Shown here: piece by piece, positions 53,596-63,670 of the stretch | Numbering within the stretch: position 1 is the first letter of the stretch | How the letters are laid out: every line of letters starts with the position of its first letter | Assembly: GCA_030433355.1 (NCBI GenBank) | Contig: JAUIMG010000002.1 | Coordinates: forward strand, 1 to 64,000 | DNA: 64,000 nt | Source: Bacteroidia bacterium | Lineage (GTDB): Bacteria > Bacteroidota > Bacteroidia > Flavobacteriales_E > Vicingaceae | Direction: 5' to 3' | Notes under the pieces: generated by a model | What the model saw: the letters and a program-made list of their open reading frames with translations, nothing else | Databases searched by the model: none | Told to the model about the DNA's origin: nothing | Position numbers and translations under genes: made by a program

Positions 53596-55392
53596 ATGGA
53601 ATTCATTAGAAACTTTTGTATAATAGCTCATATTGATCACGGTAAAAGTACTTTGGCAGATAGGCTTTTGGAGATTACTCATACGATAACTCAAAGGGAA
53701 TTGCAAACGCAAACCCTTGACGATATGGATTTAGAAAGAGAGAGAGGAATTACAATTAAAAGTCATGCAATTCAAATGAATTATCAATTGGATGGTCAAG
53801 ATTATATTTTGAATTTAATTGATACTCCCGGCCATGTTGACTTTTCTTATGAAGTTTCTCGTTCAATCGCTGCATGTGAAGGAGCGCTATTGATCGTAGA
53901 TGCAGCTCAAGGAATTCAAGCACAAACTATCTCCAATCTGTATTTAGCTTTAGAGCATGACTTGGAAATAATTCCTGTTTTAAACAAAATTGACTTGCCA
54001 TCAGCAATGCCTGAAGAGGTAAAAGATCAAATAATAGATCTTATTGGTTGTGATAGAGAGGATATTCTTTCTGCTAGCGGTAAAACGGGGGAGGGTGTCG
54101 CAGATATTCTAGAAGCTATAGTCAATAGAGTTCCAGCTCCAGTTGGAGATCCTAAAGCTCCATTACAGGCCTTAGTATTTGATTCTGTTTTCGATTCATA
54201 CAGAGGTATTTTTGCTTATTTCAAAATTCTAAATGGGGAAATTAATAAGGGAGAAAAAGTAAAGTTTGTAAATACAGGCAAAGAATACTTTGCAGACGAG
54301 ATAGGAGTTCTGAAATTGAAGAAGGAAGCTAAAAAAACTCTAAAAACAGGGGACGTAGGCTATATTATTTCTGGAATTAAACTGGCCAAAGAAGTTAAAG
54401 TAGGGGATACTTTAACCACTGTTGCCAATCCATGTAAAGAAGCAATTCAAGGTTTTGAAAATGTAAAACCAATGGTATTTGCGGGTATTTATCCTGTAGA
54501 TACGGAAGAGTATGAAGAGCTTAGAGAGGCAATGGAGAAATTGCAATTGAATGATGCTTCTTTAACTTTTGAACCAGAATCTTCTGCAGCTTTAGGGTTT
54601 GGATTTAGATGTGGTTTTCTTGGAATGCTCCATATGGAAATTATTCAAGAAAGACTAGAGCGAGAATTTGATATGACAGTCATAACGACAGTTCCTAACG
54701 TGTCCTATTTTGCCTATCTGAATAAAACTCCAAATGAGCCTATATTAATCAATAATCCATCCGATTTACCCGAGGTGACTTTATTAAATAAAGTAGAGGA
54801 ACCATTTATAAAGGCTCAAATTATTACCAAATCAGACTATGTTGGGGCTATAATGAATCTTTGTATAGAAAAACGAGGAGAGCTGCAAAATCAAGTTTAT
54901 TTAACAACAGATAGGGTAGAGCTAACATTCCAAATGCCACTGGCTGAAATTGTCTTTGATTTTTATGATAAACTAAAAACCATATCAAGAGGTTATGCAT
55001 CCTTCGACTATCATCCTATTGGCTACAAAGAGTCAAAGTTGGTAAAGATGGATTTACTTTTAAATGGGGATCAAGTAGATGCTCTCTCTGCATTAATTCA
55101 CAAGGACAAAGCATATGATTTAGGTAAAAGAATTTGTTTAAAACTTAGAGAGTTAATTCCTAGACAACAGTTTGATATCGCAATCCAGGCTGCTATTGGA
55201 GCTAAAATTATTTCTAGAGAGAATGTAAAGGCGCTTAGAAAAGATGTTACTGCCAAGTGTTATGGTGGGGACATCAGTCGTAAAAGAAAGTTATTGGAGA
55301 AGCAAAAAGCTGGTAAAAAAAGAATGCGACAAATAGGTAGTGTTGAAGTACCTCAAAATGCATTTATGGCCGTACTGAAGCTCGATGATTAG
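53596..55392 (+). CDS. lepA: Elongation factor 4 (ribosome back-translocase)
   Basis: This 598-residue translational GTPase has G1 [14 protein letters not shown] (11-24), the switch/G2 region [15 protein letters not shown]3 [13 protein letters not shown]4 NKIDLPSA and G5 [10 protein letters not shown]. Domain II, two EF-G-like alpha/beta domains and the LepA-specific C-terminal domain ([21 protein letters not shown]) follow. It acts on stalled ribosomes. Its 3' end overlaps the convergent secreted-protein gene by 4 bp. Confidence 0.96.
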   Translation: MEFIRNFCIIAHIDHGKSTLADRLLEITHTITQRELQTQTLDDMDLERERGITIKSHAIQMNYQLDGQDYILNLIDTPGHVDFSYEVSRSIAACEGALLIVDAAQGIQAQTISNLYLALEHDLEIIPVLNKIDLPSAMPEEVKDQIIDLIGCDREDILSASGKTGEGVADILEAIVNRVPAPVGDPKAPLQALVFDSVFDSYRGIFAYFKILNGEINKGEKVKFVNTGKEYFADEIGVLKLKKEAKKTLKTGDVGYIISGIKLAKEVKVGDTLTTVANPCKEAIQGFENVKPMVFAGIYPVDTEEYEELREAMEKLQLNDASLTFEPESSAALGFGFRCGFLGMLHMEIIQERLEREFDMTVITTVPNVSYFAYLNKTPNEPILINNPSDLPEVTLLNKVEEPFIKAQIITKSDYVGAIMNLCIEKRGELQNQVYLTTDRVELTFQMPLAEIVFDFYDKLKTISRGYASFDYHPIGYKESKLVKMDLLLNGDQVDALSALIHKDKAYDLGKRICLKLRELIPRQQFDIAIQAAIGAKIISRENVKALRKDVTAKCYGGDISRKRKLLEKQKAGKKRMRQIGSVEVPQNAFMAVLKLDD

Positions 55393-56618
55393 TTTTTAGA
55401 AAAAGATAAACTGAATAGAATAGCCTGCCCATTATGGGTCTGAGCTATCAAATTATATTCATTGTCTTCCAATATTAAATATGCAGAACTACTATTTGCA
55501 ATTGGGTCTATATAAATCAAATCTTCAGGAAGAGCTATTGTATAATCTTCCGTTTTCTTAAATGCCATTAGAAGATATGGTTCGCTAAAACTAATATTTG
55601 CTAGTTCTATTTTAACAAGTTCATCTTCTAAAGCCTTACGCCAAAGTGGCCTATTTAAGAACAATTTTGTTTGTTCGTGAAATACATAAATGTCGAATCC
55701 TTTATTATCTACTTCTCCTAAATAAGAAAGAGAATCCGAATCAATAAAAACAGTTGGCTCACTTAAGTCTAACCTTTGCATTAATGGATTTAAATAGCTA
55801 GAATCCCATCTATTGTCAAAAGTAGTTTGGTTAATTGTTAAAGGATTTATACCTGTTAACTCTAATAATCTACCTGCCATAGCTTTTTCCCAAGATGTAT
55901 TCAATTTACCTTCTTTCGCATGTTCATATCCACAATGAATTATTGCCTTTTCGTTTGGGTATTTTTCTAGATAGGATTTTATATTTTCTGCCTGATTTAT
56001 TTCCCTTTCTTTGCCATTACCTTCTCCTTCATACGGGAAAAGTTTGTAGCCTATTTTTAAAGCCTCACGTACCATATTCCCAAAATTTGATTCTATGATG
56101 TAAAAGCCTGAATTTATAGTTGGATATTTTCTTTCATTCAATAAGGTATCTGTGTAGCCAGGATATAACGATAAGGCCTCTATACCCAAATGCCTGTAGC
56201 CCAATTCATATAATTCCTTTAAAATACTCTTTGAAAAAACCCGGTGCTTTCCTTTATGATGGGCTTCATTTATAATGACAATTTGTTCCTTTTTAGCTCT
56301 TTCTAATATATAGTTTCTTGCATTTATAGGGCTGTATAAATCTTCAAAAATTGTAAAACTAGTATCGTCTATTGGTTTCCTTGGATTATATCTGCTATAA
56401 AAATTGTCAAATGCTTCCTGCTCAAGTCCTATCATGGAGAATAGAGTGCCTGCATATTGGTAAGGAGGTGAATTTGGGCTCTCTTCTAAAATAGAGTCTA
56501 TTTCAATTGGAAATTTATACTTTAAGGCTAAAGGGTTTATATGGACAGCTTCCGTTAACTCACCATTTTTTTGAGAAAACGATAGCAGAGGCAATAGAAA
56601 TATCCATAAAAATCTCAT
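55389..56618 (-). CDS. Secreted ChaN/EreA-like (TIKI superfamily) protein
   Basis: This 409-residue protein has a signal peptide ([16 protein letters not shown]). The centre carries the EreA/ChaN-type pattern [20 protein letters not shown] (~113-132), [19 protein letters not shown], and a later [19 protein letters not shown] (~227-245); His and Glu residues could bind metal or haem. The fold is inferred from these motifs; the function is not known, and the erythromycin-esterase reading is only one possibility. It is located 12 bp after the thiL stop on the same strand. Confidence 0.6.
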   Translation of the reverse strand: MRFLWIFLLPLLSFSQKNGELTEAVHINPLALKYKFPIEIDSILEESPNSPPYQYAGTLFSMIGLEQEAFDNFYSRYNPRKPIDDTSFTIFEDLYSPINARNYILERAKKEQIVIINEAHHKGKHRVFSKSILKELYELGYRHLGIEALSLYPGYTDTLLNERKYPTINSGFYIIESNFGNMVREALKIGYKLFPYEGEGNGKEREINQAENIKSYLEKYPNEKAIIHCGYEHAKEGKLNTSWEKAMAGRLLELTGINPLTINQTTFDNRWDSSYLNPLMQRLDLSEPTVFIDSDSLSYLGEVDNKGFDIYVFHEQTKLFLNRPLWRKALEDELVKIELANISFSEPYLLMAFKKTEDYTIALPEDLIYIDPIANSSSAYLILEDNEYNLIAQTHNGQAILFSLSFSKN

Positions 56619-56630
56619 AATCTAAATGTG

Positions 56631-57671
56631 TTATTCATGTTGCCAACCTTGTGCTTTAATTTCTATTAAAGAGTCTGTTCCACTAGCCACCATAAAATTT
56701 CCCGAATTCAAGTCAGTTATGTGGCCTATAATACTTATCTCTTTAATGTCTTTGATTTTTGAATGGTCTTCAATTGGAACTGTAAATAGTAGCTCATAAT
56801 CTTCCCCACCATTTAAAGCTGCAATTGTCGGATTAATATTTAATTCTTCACATGCAGATATAGTGGCTGGATCAATAGGGATTTTATCTTCAAAAATTTG
56901 AACACCACAATTAGATTGGCTACTCAAGTGAATTAATTCAGAAGAAAGCCCATCTGAAATATCAATCATTGCATTCGGTTTTACACCAACCGATTTAAGT
57001 TTTTCAATAATTGATTTTCTTGCCTCAGGTTTTAACTGTCTTTCTAATATATAATCCTTTCCCGAAAAATCAGGTTGAATTTTTTCATTTCCTTCAAAAA
57101 TTGACTTTTCTCTTTCTAAAATTTGTAGGCCAACATATGCTCCTCCCAAATCCCCGCTAACACAAATAAGATCATTTTCTTTAGCCCCACTTCTATACAC
57201 TATATCTTCTTTATTTGCCTTGCCAATAGCAGTTATGTTTATAACTAAGCCAGACAAACTAGAACTTGTGTCTCCACCTATTAAATCAACACCATATATC
57301 TCACATGCAAGTTGAATTCCTTCGTAAATTTCGTCTAAAGCTTCAACTGACATTCTGTTAGAAACAGCAATCGATACTAAAATTTGTTCCGGTTTAGCAT
57401 TCATTGCATAAATGTCAGACAAATTAACAATTACAGCTTTATATCCAAGATGCTTAAGAGGCGTGTATAATAGATCAAAGTGCACCCCTTCAGATAGCAT
57501 GTCTGTAGAAATTACTGTTTCTTCACTGCTACTGCTAATAACTGCAGCATCGTCTCCAATTCCTTTTAAAGAGCTTGAATTGTTGAGCTTGATAGACTCT
57601 GTTAAATACTTTATCAAACCAAACTCACCTAATTGAGTCAAAGGCGTTGGATGCTTATTCTCTTCTTCCAT
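56631..57671 (-). CDS. thiL: Thiamine-monophosphate kinase
   Basis: This 346-residue PurM-like ATP-binding kinase phosphorylates thiamine monophosphate to thiamine diphosphate. Motifs are GEFGLIKYLTE, KGIGDDAAVI (39-48), STDMLSEGVHFDL, HLGYKAVIVNLSDIYAMNAKPE (in part), VDLIGGDTSSSLSG, NAMIDISDGLSSELIHLS and ALNGGEDYELLFTV. Length fits the family. It is divergent from the suf operon across 136 bp. Confidence 0.93.
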   Translation of the reverse strand: MEEENKHPTPLTQLGEFGLIKYLTESIKLNNSSSLKGIGDDAAVISSSSEETVISTDMLSEGVHFDLLYTPLKHLGYKAVIVNLSDIYAMNAKPEQILVSIAVSNRMSVEALDEIYEGIQLACEIYGVDLIGGDTSSSLSGLVINITAIGKANKEDIVYRSGAKENDLICVSGDLGGAYVGLQILEREKSIFEGNEKIQPDFSGKDYILERQLKPEARKSIIEKLKSVGVKPNAMIDISDGLSSELIHLSSQSNCGVQIFEDKIPIDPATISACEELNINPTIAALNGGEDYELLFTVPIEDHSKIKDIKEISIIGHITDLNSGNFMVASGTDSLIEIKAQGWQHE

Positions 57672-57781
57672 GAGTGCAAAGCTAATTAAACCATAAATAG
57701 TCGTAGCATTAAGTAAACAAAATAGTGATCATCAGGTTTGTTTAACACAACTCTATTTAGATTAATTCCAAATAAGATGAT

Positions 57782-57789
57782 TAATTTTG
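57782..57789 (+). promoter_or_regulatory. Candidate -7 element of the suf operon
   Basis: TAATTTTG matches TAnnTTTG, 18 bp before the ATG of the first suf gene; TTTAG at 57756-57760 lies about 22 bp upstream, near the -33 position. No IscR/RirA-like operator was recognised. Confidence 0.45.
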
Positions 57790-57807
57790 CAGAAACAAGA
57801 GTAAACT

Positions 57808-58134
57808 ATGATTAAAGTAAACGATAGCGCTAAGTTTAAGATTCAAGAGCTTCTTTCGAAAGAGGGTAAAGAACTAAACAGTTTTGTGAGGGTCGGTGTT
57901 AAAGGAGGAGGTTGTTCTGGTTTAATGTATAACCTTGAGTTTGACACCGAAATGAAAGAAGAAGATAAAGTATTTGAAGATAATCAAGTAAAAATTGTAG
58001 TAGATAAAAAAAGTGTGCTTTATTTGGCTGGAACTGAATTAGATTTTTCAGGAGGCTTAAATGGTAAAGGCTTCAATTTTATTAATCCAAATGCCTCAAG
58101 AACTTGTGGTTGTGGAGAAAGCTTTTCAATTTAA
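57808..58134 (+). CDS. Iron-sulfur cluster carrier (HesB/IscA/SufA family)
   Basis: This 108-residue A-type carrier binds or delivers [2Fe-2S]/[4Fe-4S] clusters. The three family cysteines are visible: Cys36 in VKGGGCSGLMYNL, and Cys100/Cys102 in NASRTCGCGESF. It is the first gene of the suf operon, 14 bp before sufB, so it is most likely SufA in function; ErpA/IscA cannot be distinguished by sequence alone. Confidence 0.9.
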   Translation: MIKVNDSAKFKIQELLSKEGKELNSFVRVGVKGGGCSGLMYNLEFDTEMKEEDKVFEDNQVKIVVDKKSVLYLAGTELDFSGGLNGKGFNFINPNASRTCGCGESFSI

Positions 58135-58148
58135 AGGGATAAGAAATT

Positions 58149-59591
58149 ATGGCTAGTGAAGAAGAATTATTAGAAGAGATTACCTCAAGCGAATACAAGT
58201 ATGGTTTTGTTACTGATATAGAATCTGATAAAGCTCCAAAAGGATTAAATGAAGATATAATTCGTTTTATTTCTGCTAAAAAGAATGAGCCGGAGTGGAT
58301 GCTTGATTACAGATTGAAAGCATATCGTATTTGGAAGAAAATGATAGAACCCGAGTGGGCGCATTTGAAATATCCAAAACCTGACTTTCAAGACATTCAT
58401 TACTATTCTGCCCCTAAACCGAAGAAGCAATTGGATAGCCTTGATGAGGTTGATCCAGAAATGCTTGCGACATTTGAGAAGCTAGGCATTTCATTAGATG
58501 AACAGAAAAGATTAACCGGTGTAGCTGTTGACTTTGTTATGGATAGCGTGTCCGTTGCAACTTCATTTAAAGAGAAATTAGGCGAGCTTGGAATTATCTT
58601 TTGTTCTTTTAGCGAAGCAGTCCAAGAGCACCCCGAATTAGTTAAGCAGTATTTAGGAACCGTTGTTCCAACTTCTGACAATTTTTATGCGGCATTAAAT
58701 TCTGCTGTTTTTACAGATGGTTCCTTTTGTTATATTCCAAAAGGAGTAAGATGTCCTATGGAATTGAGTACCTATTTTAGAATTAATGAAGCAAATACAG
58801 GACAGTTTGAAAGAACTTTGGTTATCGCTGATGAAGGAAGTTACGTTAGTTATTTAGAAGGTTGTACAGCGCCAATGAGAGATGAGAACCAGCTTCATGC
58901 AGCAGTAGTTGAATTAGTTGCTTTAAACAACGCTGAAATAAAATATTCTACTATTCAAAATTGGTACCCGGGGAGCAAAGAAGGTAAAGGAGGCATTTAT
59001 AATTTCGTTACTAAGAGAGGCCTTTGCTTGGAAAATTCAAAGATTTCTTGGACTCAAGTTGAAACTGGTTCGGCAGTGACATGGAAATATCCTGGTTGCG
59101 TTTTAAAAGGAGATAATTCTGTAGGAGAATTTTACTCAGTGGCAGTAACTGCCAACCACCAGCAAGCGGATACTGGAAGTAAAATGCTTCATATTGGAAA
59201 AAATACGAAGAGTACAATTATTTCGAAAGGAATCTCAGCAGGACAGAGTAATAACTCTTACAGAGGCTTAGTTAAAATCAATAAAAATGCTACAAACAGC
59301 AGGAATTTTACGCAATGTGACTCTTTGCTGATGGGAAATAACTGCGGAGCGCACACATTCCCATATATTGAAATAAGCAATAAATCATCAAAAGTAGAAC
59401 ATGAAGCGACCACTTCTAAAATTGGAGAAGATCAAATTTTTTATTGCAAACAAAGAGGGATGGATGAAGAAACAGCAATTAACTTAATTGTAAACGGTTA
59501 TTGCAAAGAGGTTCTGAATCAATTACCTATGGAATTTGCAGTAGAAGCACAAAAACTATTAGAAATAAGCCTAGAAGGTTCTGTAGGCTAA
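58149..59591 (+). CDS. sufB: FeS cluster assembly scaffold SufB
   Basis: This 480-residue protein has the Suf beta-helix fold: [18 protein letters not shown] (~92-109), [64 protein letters not shown] and [20 protein letters not shown] (quoted in part). It forms the SufBC2D scaffold that builds clusters from SufSE sulfide. It is directly followed by sufC (28-bp gap). Confidence 0.96.
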   Translation: MASEEELLEEITSSEYKYGFVTDIESDKAPKGLNEDIIRFISAKKNEPEWMLDYRLKAYRIWKKMIEPEWAHLKYPKPDFQDIHYYSAPKPKKQLDSLDEVDPEMLATFEKLGISLDEQKRLTGVAVDFVMDSVSVATSFKEKLGELGIIFCSFSEAVQEHPELVKQYLGTVVPTSDNFYAALNSAVFTDGSFCYIPKGVRCPMELSTYFRINEANTGQFERTLVIADEGSYVSYLEGCTAPMRDENQLHAAVVELVALNNAEIKYSTIQNWYPGSKEGKGGIYNFVTKRGLCLENSKISWTQVETGSAVTWKYPGCVLKGDNSVGEFYSVAVTANHQQADTGSKMLHIGKNTKSTIISKGISAGQSNNSYRGLVKINKNATNSRNFTQCDSLLMGNNCGAHTFPYIEISNKSSKVEHEATTSKIGEDQIFYCKQRGMDEETAINLIVNGYCKEVLNQLPMEFAVEAQKLLEISLEGSVG

Positions 59592-59619
59592 ACCAATAAA
59601 CCATAAAGGAAATTAAGAG

Positions 59620-60378
59620 ATGATAGAGATTAAGAATTTACATGCATCTATAGATGGGACTCCTATCTTGAATGGGATAAATTTGAAAGTAAATGCAGGA
59701 GAAGTGCATGCTATAATGGGACCAAATGGTTCAGGAAAAAGTACCTTGTCAAGTGTTTTAGCGGGTAGAGATGAGTATGAAGTAACAGCAGGAGAAGTCA
59801 GCTTTTTTGGAGAAGATTTATTAGATATGGAGCCTGAAGATAGAGCAGCAGCAGGTTTGTTTCTTGCTTTTCAATATCCTGTAGAGATTCCAGGAGTAAG
59901 TAATGTCAACTTTTTAAAGTCTGCAATTAATGAAATCAGAAAGAAAAAAGGACTCGATGCTATTTCAGCCAAGGAGTTTTTACAAATGGTCAAAGAAAAA
60001 TCAAAACTGGTAGAACTAGACGGGAAACTAGCCAATAGATCTGTGAATGAAGGTTTTTCAGGCGGGGAGAAAAAAAGAAATGAAATTTTTCAAATGGCAA
60101 TGTTAGAGCCAAAGCTTTCCATTTTGGATGAAACGGATTCAGGATTAGATATTGATGCTCTAAGGATTGTAGCTAATGGCGTTAATGAATTGAAGACTGA
60201 AGAAAATGCAAGCATCGTAATTACACATTATCAAAGGCTGTTGGATTATATTGTTCCTGACTTTGTGCATGTTTTATATAAGGGAAAAATTGTAAAAACA
60301 GGAGGTAAGGAATTAGCGCTGGAGCTTGAAGAAAAGGGTTACGATTGGATCAAGGAAGAAACTGGAGTAAGTGCTTAA
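59620..60378 (+). CDS. sufC: FeS cluster assembly ATPase SufC
   Basis: This 252-residue ABC-type ATPase has Walker [10 protein letters not shown] (34-42), the Q-loop in [10 protein letters not shown], the signature [11 protein letters not shown] (~147-157), Walker [17 protein letters not shown] and the H-loop in [12 protein letters not shown]. It powers SufB/SufD scaffold rearrangement. It lies between sufB and sufD with short gaps. Confidence 0.96.
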   Translation: MIEIKNLHASIDGTPILNGINLKVNAGEVHAIMGPNGSGKSTLSSVLAGRDEYEVTAGEVSFFGEDLLDMEPEDRAAAGLFLAFQYPVEIPGVSNVNFLKSAINEIRKKKGLDAISAKEFLQMVKEKSKLVELDGKLANRSVNEGFSGGEKKRNEIFQMAMLEPKLSILDETDSGLDIDALRIVANGVNELKTEENASIVITHYQRLLDYIVPDFVHVLYKGKIVKTGGKELALELEEKGYDWIKEETGVSA

Positions 60379-60387
60379 TTAGAAACT

Positions 60388-61668
60388 ATGGAGCAAGTAA
60401 TTAAACCATCAATTAAAGAAGATTTTTTAAGACATTTCGACTTTTTAGATTTCTCTTTTGATCAAGAATTCTACAAGAATCAAAGAAAAGAAGCAAAGGC
60501 ATTGATTCAAAATTTAGATTTTCCAACATCCAAAACGGAGTATTGGAAATATACCAGATTAAATAAAGTGCTTAAAGGCAAGTATTCTTTTAAAGAATTA
60601 GAATCTACTCCATATGATCTTCAAGGACTAGCCCAAAACAGACTTGTATTTGTAAACGGATATTTTTCAGAATCATTAAGTAAAGTAAATGTTGGAGAAG
60701 GAGTCTATTTTGCTCCTTTGTCTCAGGCCAAACAAGAGAATAAAGAATTACAAAATAGCTTTGGTAAGCTCTACAAGCAAGACGAAATATTTGCTGTAAT
60801 GAACCAAGCTTATCATCAAGATGGAGCAGTTTTAATGGTTAAAAAGGGAAAAGTAGTAGAAGAAGAATTATTGATATTAAATATTATAGATGGAGAGAAT
60901 ATTATTTCTCAACCAAGAAATTTAATTCATCTTTCTGAAAATGCACAGGCTAAAGTTATTTTAAAAACAATAGGATATAATTCTTCAGCTTCCTTTACAA
61001 ATATGCTCACAGAAGTTTTTGTTGATACATCGGCTAATTTAGAAATTGCAAAAATTCAAGAGGAGTCTAAAACAGCATACCAAATAGCAACAGAACAGGT
61101 AAAACAAGAAGCCAATAGCTTTTTTAAGATTAATACCTTCACCTTTAATGGGGCATTGGTTCGTAATAACTTAAATATTGATTTGTTAGGTCAACATACT
61201 GAAAGTTGGTTAAGCGGTTTGTATCTTTTAAAAGAGAAACAGCACGTAGATAACCATACTTATGTGTTGCATAGAGAGCCTAACTGTGAGTCAAATGAAT
61301 TGTATAAGGGGATTTTAGATGACCAATCTACCGGAGTTTTTAATGGGAAAGTATTTGTGCATAGAGAGGCACAAAAGACTAATGCATATCAATCAAATGC
61401 CAACATGTTGATGACAGATGATGTTACAATTAACTCTAAGCCTGAGTTGGAAATTTATGCTGATGATGTGAAGTGTAGTCATGGGTCAACAACTGGACAG
61501 TTAGATGAAGAAGCTTTATTTTATTTAAGGTCGAGAGGAATTGGTTATAAAACAGCAATGGCTACCTTGCTTAAGGCATTTTCTGCCGATGTAATTGATC
61601 AAATTGGCATTGAGTCTGTTCAATTAGAGGTAGAAGAGTTTATTAATAAGAGTTTTAAAGGAGTATAG
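60388..61668 (+). CDS. sufD: FeS cluster assembly protein SufD
   Basis: This 426-residue SufB paralogue has N-terminal FPTSKTEYWKYTRLNKVL (~45-62) and C-terminal beta-helix motifs HREAQKTNAYQSNANMLMTD and YADDVKCSHGSTTGQLDEEALFYLRSRGI (quoted in part). It pairs with SufB in the scaffold and helps iron entry. sufS starts 5 bp after its stop. Confidence 0.94.
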   Translation: MEQVIKPSIKEDFLRHFDFLDFSFDQEFYKNQRKEAKALIQNLDFPTSKTEYWKYTRLNKVLKGKYSFKELESTPYDLQGLAQNRLVFVNGYFSESLSKVNVGEGVYFAPLSQAKQENKELQNSFGKLYKQDEIFAVMNQAYHQDGAVLMVKKGKVVEEELLILNIIDGENIISQPRNLIHLSENAQAKVILKTIGYNSSASFTNMLTEVFVDTSANLEIAKIQEESKTAYQIATEQVKQEANSFFKINTFTFNGALVRNNLNIDLLGQHTESWLSGLYLLKEKQHVDNHTYVLHREPNCESNELYKGILDDQSTGVFNGKVFVHREAQKTNAYQSNANMLMTDDVTINSKPELEIYADDVKCSHGSTTGQLDEEALFYLRSRGIGYKTAMATLLKAFSADVIDQIGIESVQLEVEEFINKSFKGV

Positions 61669-61673
61669 AATTT

Positions 61674-62912
61674 ATGGTTGAGGCAGTTGGCTCAAAGTTT
61701 ATTGTTGAAGAAGTAAGAAAACAATTTCCTATTCTAAAAAGGAATATTAATGGTAAACCTTTGGTTTATTTTGACAATGGAGCAACCTCTCAGAAACCTC
61801 AATCTGTTATTGAAGCTATTTCAAATTACTATTCAAATTATAATAGCAATATTCATAGAGGAGTTCATACTTTAAGTCAAGAAGCTACTCAAGCATATGA
61901 GGACGTTAGATTGCGTTTTCAAAGATTTTTGAATGCAAAAAGTTCCAATGAAATCATATTTACTTCGGGAACAACAGGAGGTATAAATTTAATTGCTAAT
62001 TCTTTTGGCAAGTATTATCTTAAAAAAGGGGATGAGGTAATTATCTCAGAAATGGAACACCATTCTAACATAGTTCCTTGGCAAATGATTTGTAATCAGC
62101 TGGGAGCAGTTTTAAAAATTGTTCCAGTTTTAGATAACGGGGAGTTGGATATGTCTGCTTTCAAAAAGCTTTTAAATTCAAAAACCAAGATTGTATCTAT
62201 AGTTCATATTAGCAACTCTCTTGGGACTATAAACCCCATAAAGGAGATTGTAGAACTTTCTCGTGAAATAGGAGCTAAAGTGCACATCGATGGGGCACAA
62301 GCGGTTCAGCATATGCGAGTGGATGTCCAAGATTTAGATGTCGATTTCTATACCTTTTCTATTCATAAAATGTTTGGGCCTACTGGAGTTGGAATCCTAT
62401 ACGGTAAGGAAGATATTTTAGATGAAATTCCTCCTTATCAAGGTGGTGGAGACATGATAAAGACGGTAAGCTTTGAGAAAACAACTTACAATGAGTTACC
62501 TCATAAATTTGAAGCGGGCACTCCAAATATTGCAGATGGGATAGCATGCTTAGAAGCATTGGATTTTATAGAAGGCTTAAATTGGGAAGAAGTTCATTTA
62601 CATGAATCTGAGCTTTTAAATTATGCTACTCAGGAATTAAAAAAAATTAATGGTCTAAGAATAATTGGAGAAGCTGTAGAAAAAGCCAGTTTAAATTCTT
62701 TTGTATTTGAGGGAATACATGCCTACGATATCGGAGTATTGATAGATAAGATGGGTGTAGCCGTTAGAACTGGACATCATTGTACACAGCCATTGATGAA
62801 AAGATTTGGTGTTGAAGGCACAGTAAGGGCTTCATTTGCATTATACAATACCAAAGAAGAGGTTGATCAATTAATTGAAGCAATCTTAAGAGCAAAAAAA
62901 ATGCTAGGATAA
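61674..62912 (+). CDS. sufS: Cysteine desulfurase SufS
   Basis: This 412-residue PLP enzyme takes sulfur from cysteine. PLP Lys232 is in FYTFSIHKMFGPTGVG; the catalytic Cys370 is in VRTGHHCTQPLMKRFG; EMEHHSNIVPWQ (126-137) and HIDGAQAVQHM (204-214) are typical of the group II (SufS) class. It ends exactly where sufE begins (1-bp overlap, ATAATG), indicating tight coupling. Confidence 0.96.
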   Translation: MVEAVGSKFIVEEVRKQFPILKRNINGKPLVYFDNGATSQKPQSVIEAISNYYSNYNSNIHRGVHTLSQEATQAYEDVRLRFQRFLNAKSSNEIIFTSGTTGGINLIANSFGKYYLKKGDEVIISEMEHHSNIVPWQMICNQLGAVLKIVPVLDNGELDMSAFKKLLNSKTKIVSIVHISNSLGTINPIKEIVELSREIGAKVHIDGAQAVQHMRVDVQDLDVDFYTFSIHKMFGPTGVGILYGKEDILDEIPPYQGGGDMIKTVSFEKTTYNELPHKFEAGTPNIADGIACLEALDFIEGLNWEEVHLHESELLNYATQELKKINGLRIIGEAVEKASLNSFVFEGIHAYDIGVLIDKMGVAVRTGHHCTQPLMKRFGVEGTVRASFALYNTKEEVDQLIEAILRAKKMLG

Positions 62913-63340
62913 TGAGTATTCAGGAGCGACAAGAAGAGATTATTGAAGAGTTTGCCATGTTTGGAGATTGGATGTACAAGTATGAATACATTATCTCTTT
63001 AGGCAAAGAGTTACCTTTAATTGAGGAGTCAAAAAAGCTTGATGAGAATTTAATTAAAGGCTGTCAGTCTAGAGTATGGTTGGATGCTCAGTTAAAGGAT
63101 AATCATATTCACTTCACTGCAGACAGTGATGCTATCATTACAAAGGGAATAATATCTCTAATGATTAGAGTTTTAGATGATTTATCTCCTTCAGAAATTA
63201 TTAATTCTGACTTATATTTTATAGATAGAATTGGGTTGAAAGAGCATCTTTCTCCTACTAGATCAAATGGATTAGTGAGTATGATAAAGCAAATGAAAAT
63301 GTATGCTTTAGCCTACCAAACAAAAATAAACAATGGATAA
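62912..63340 (+). CDS. sufE: Sulfur acceptor SufE
   Basis: This 142-residue protein accepts persulfide from SufS on Cys51 (LIKGCQSRVWLDA) and passes it to SufB. YEYIISLGKELP (24-35) is characteristic. It overlaps the DUF59 gene by 8 bp. Confidence 0.95.
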   Translation: MSIQERQEEIIEEFAMFGDWMYKYEYIISLGKELPLIEESKKLDENLIKGCQSRVWLDAQLKDNHIHFTADSDAIITKGIISLMIRVLDDLSPSEIINSDLYFIDRIGLKEHLSPTRSNGLVSMIKQMKMYALAYQTKINNG

Positions 63341-63668
63341 TAAAGAAACATCACAGCTTAGCACCAAGGAAGTTGAGAAACACGTTATAGATGTTCTTAA
63401 AACAATCTATGACCCTGAAATTCCTGTCAATATATACGACTTAGGTCTTATTTACGAAGTAAAAGTGAATGATGATTATCATGTAGATATAATGATGACG
63501 CTTACCTCTCCCAATTGTCCAGTAGCAGAATCTATGCCTAACGAAGTGGAAGTGAAAACTGCTGGTTTATGGTCTGTAAAGACTGCAAAAGTAGAGATAG
63601 TTTGGGATCCACCTTGGGATAAGGATATGATGAGTGAAGAGGCAAAGTTTGAATTAGGCTTCATGTAA
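63333..63668 (+). CDS. MIP18/DUF59-family Fe-S assembly protein (SufT-like)
   Basis: This 111-residue protein is of the MIP18/PaaD/SufT superfamily. DPEIPVNIYDLGLIYEVKV (27-45) and LTSPNCPVAESMPNEVE are the family hallmarks; a single Cys lies in the SPNCP motif. Members help load clusters onto apo-proteins. Position after sufE, with 8-bp overlap, supports a maturation role. Confidence 0.88.
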   Translation: MDNKETSQLSTKEVEKHVIDVLKTIYDPEIPVNIYDLGLIYEVKVNDDYHVDIMMTLTSPNCPVAESMPNEVEVKTAGLWSVKTAKVEIVWDPPWDKDMMSEEAKFELGFM

Positions 63669-63670
63669 GC

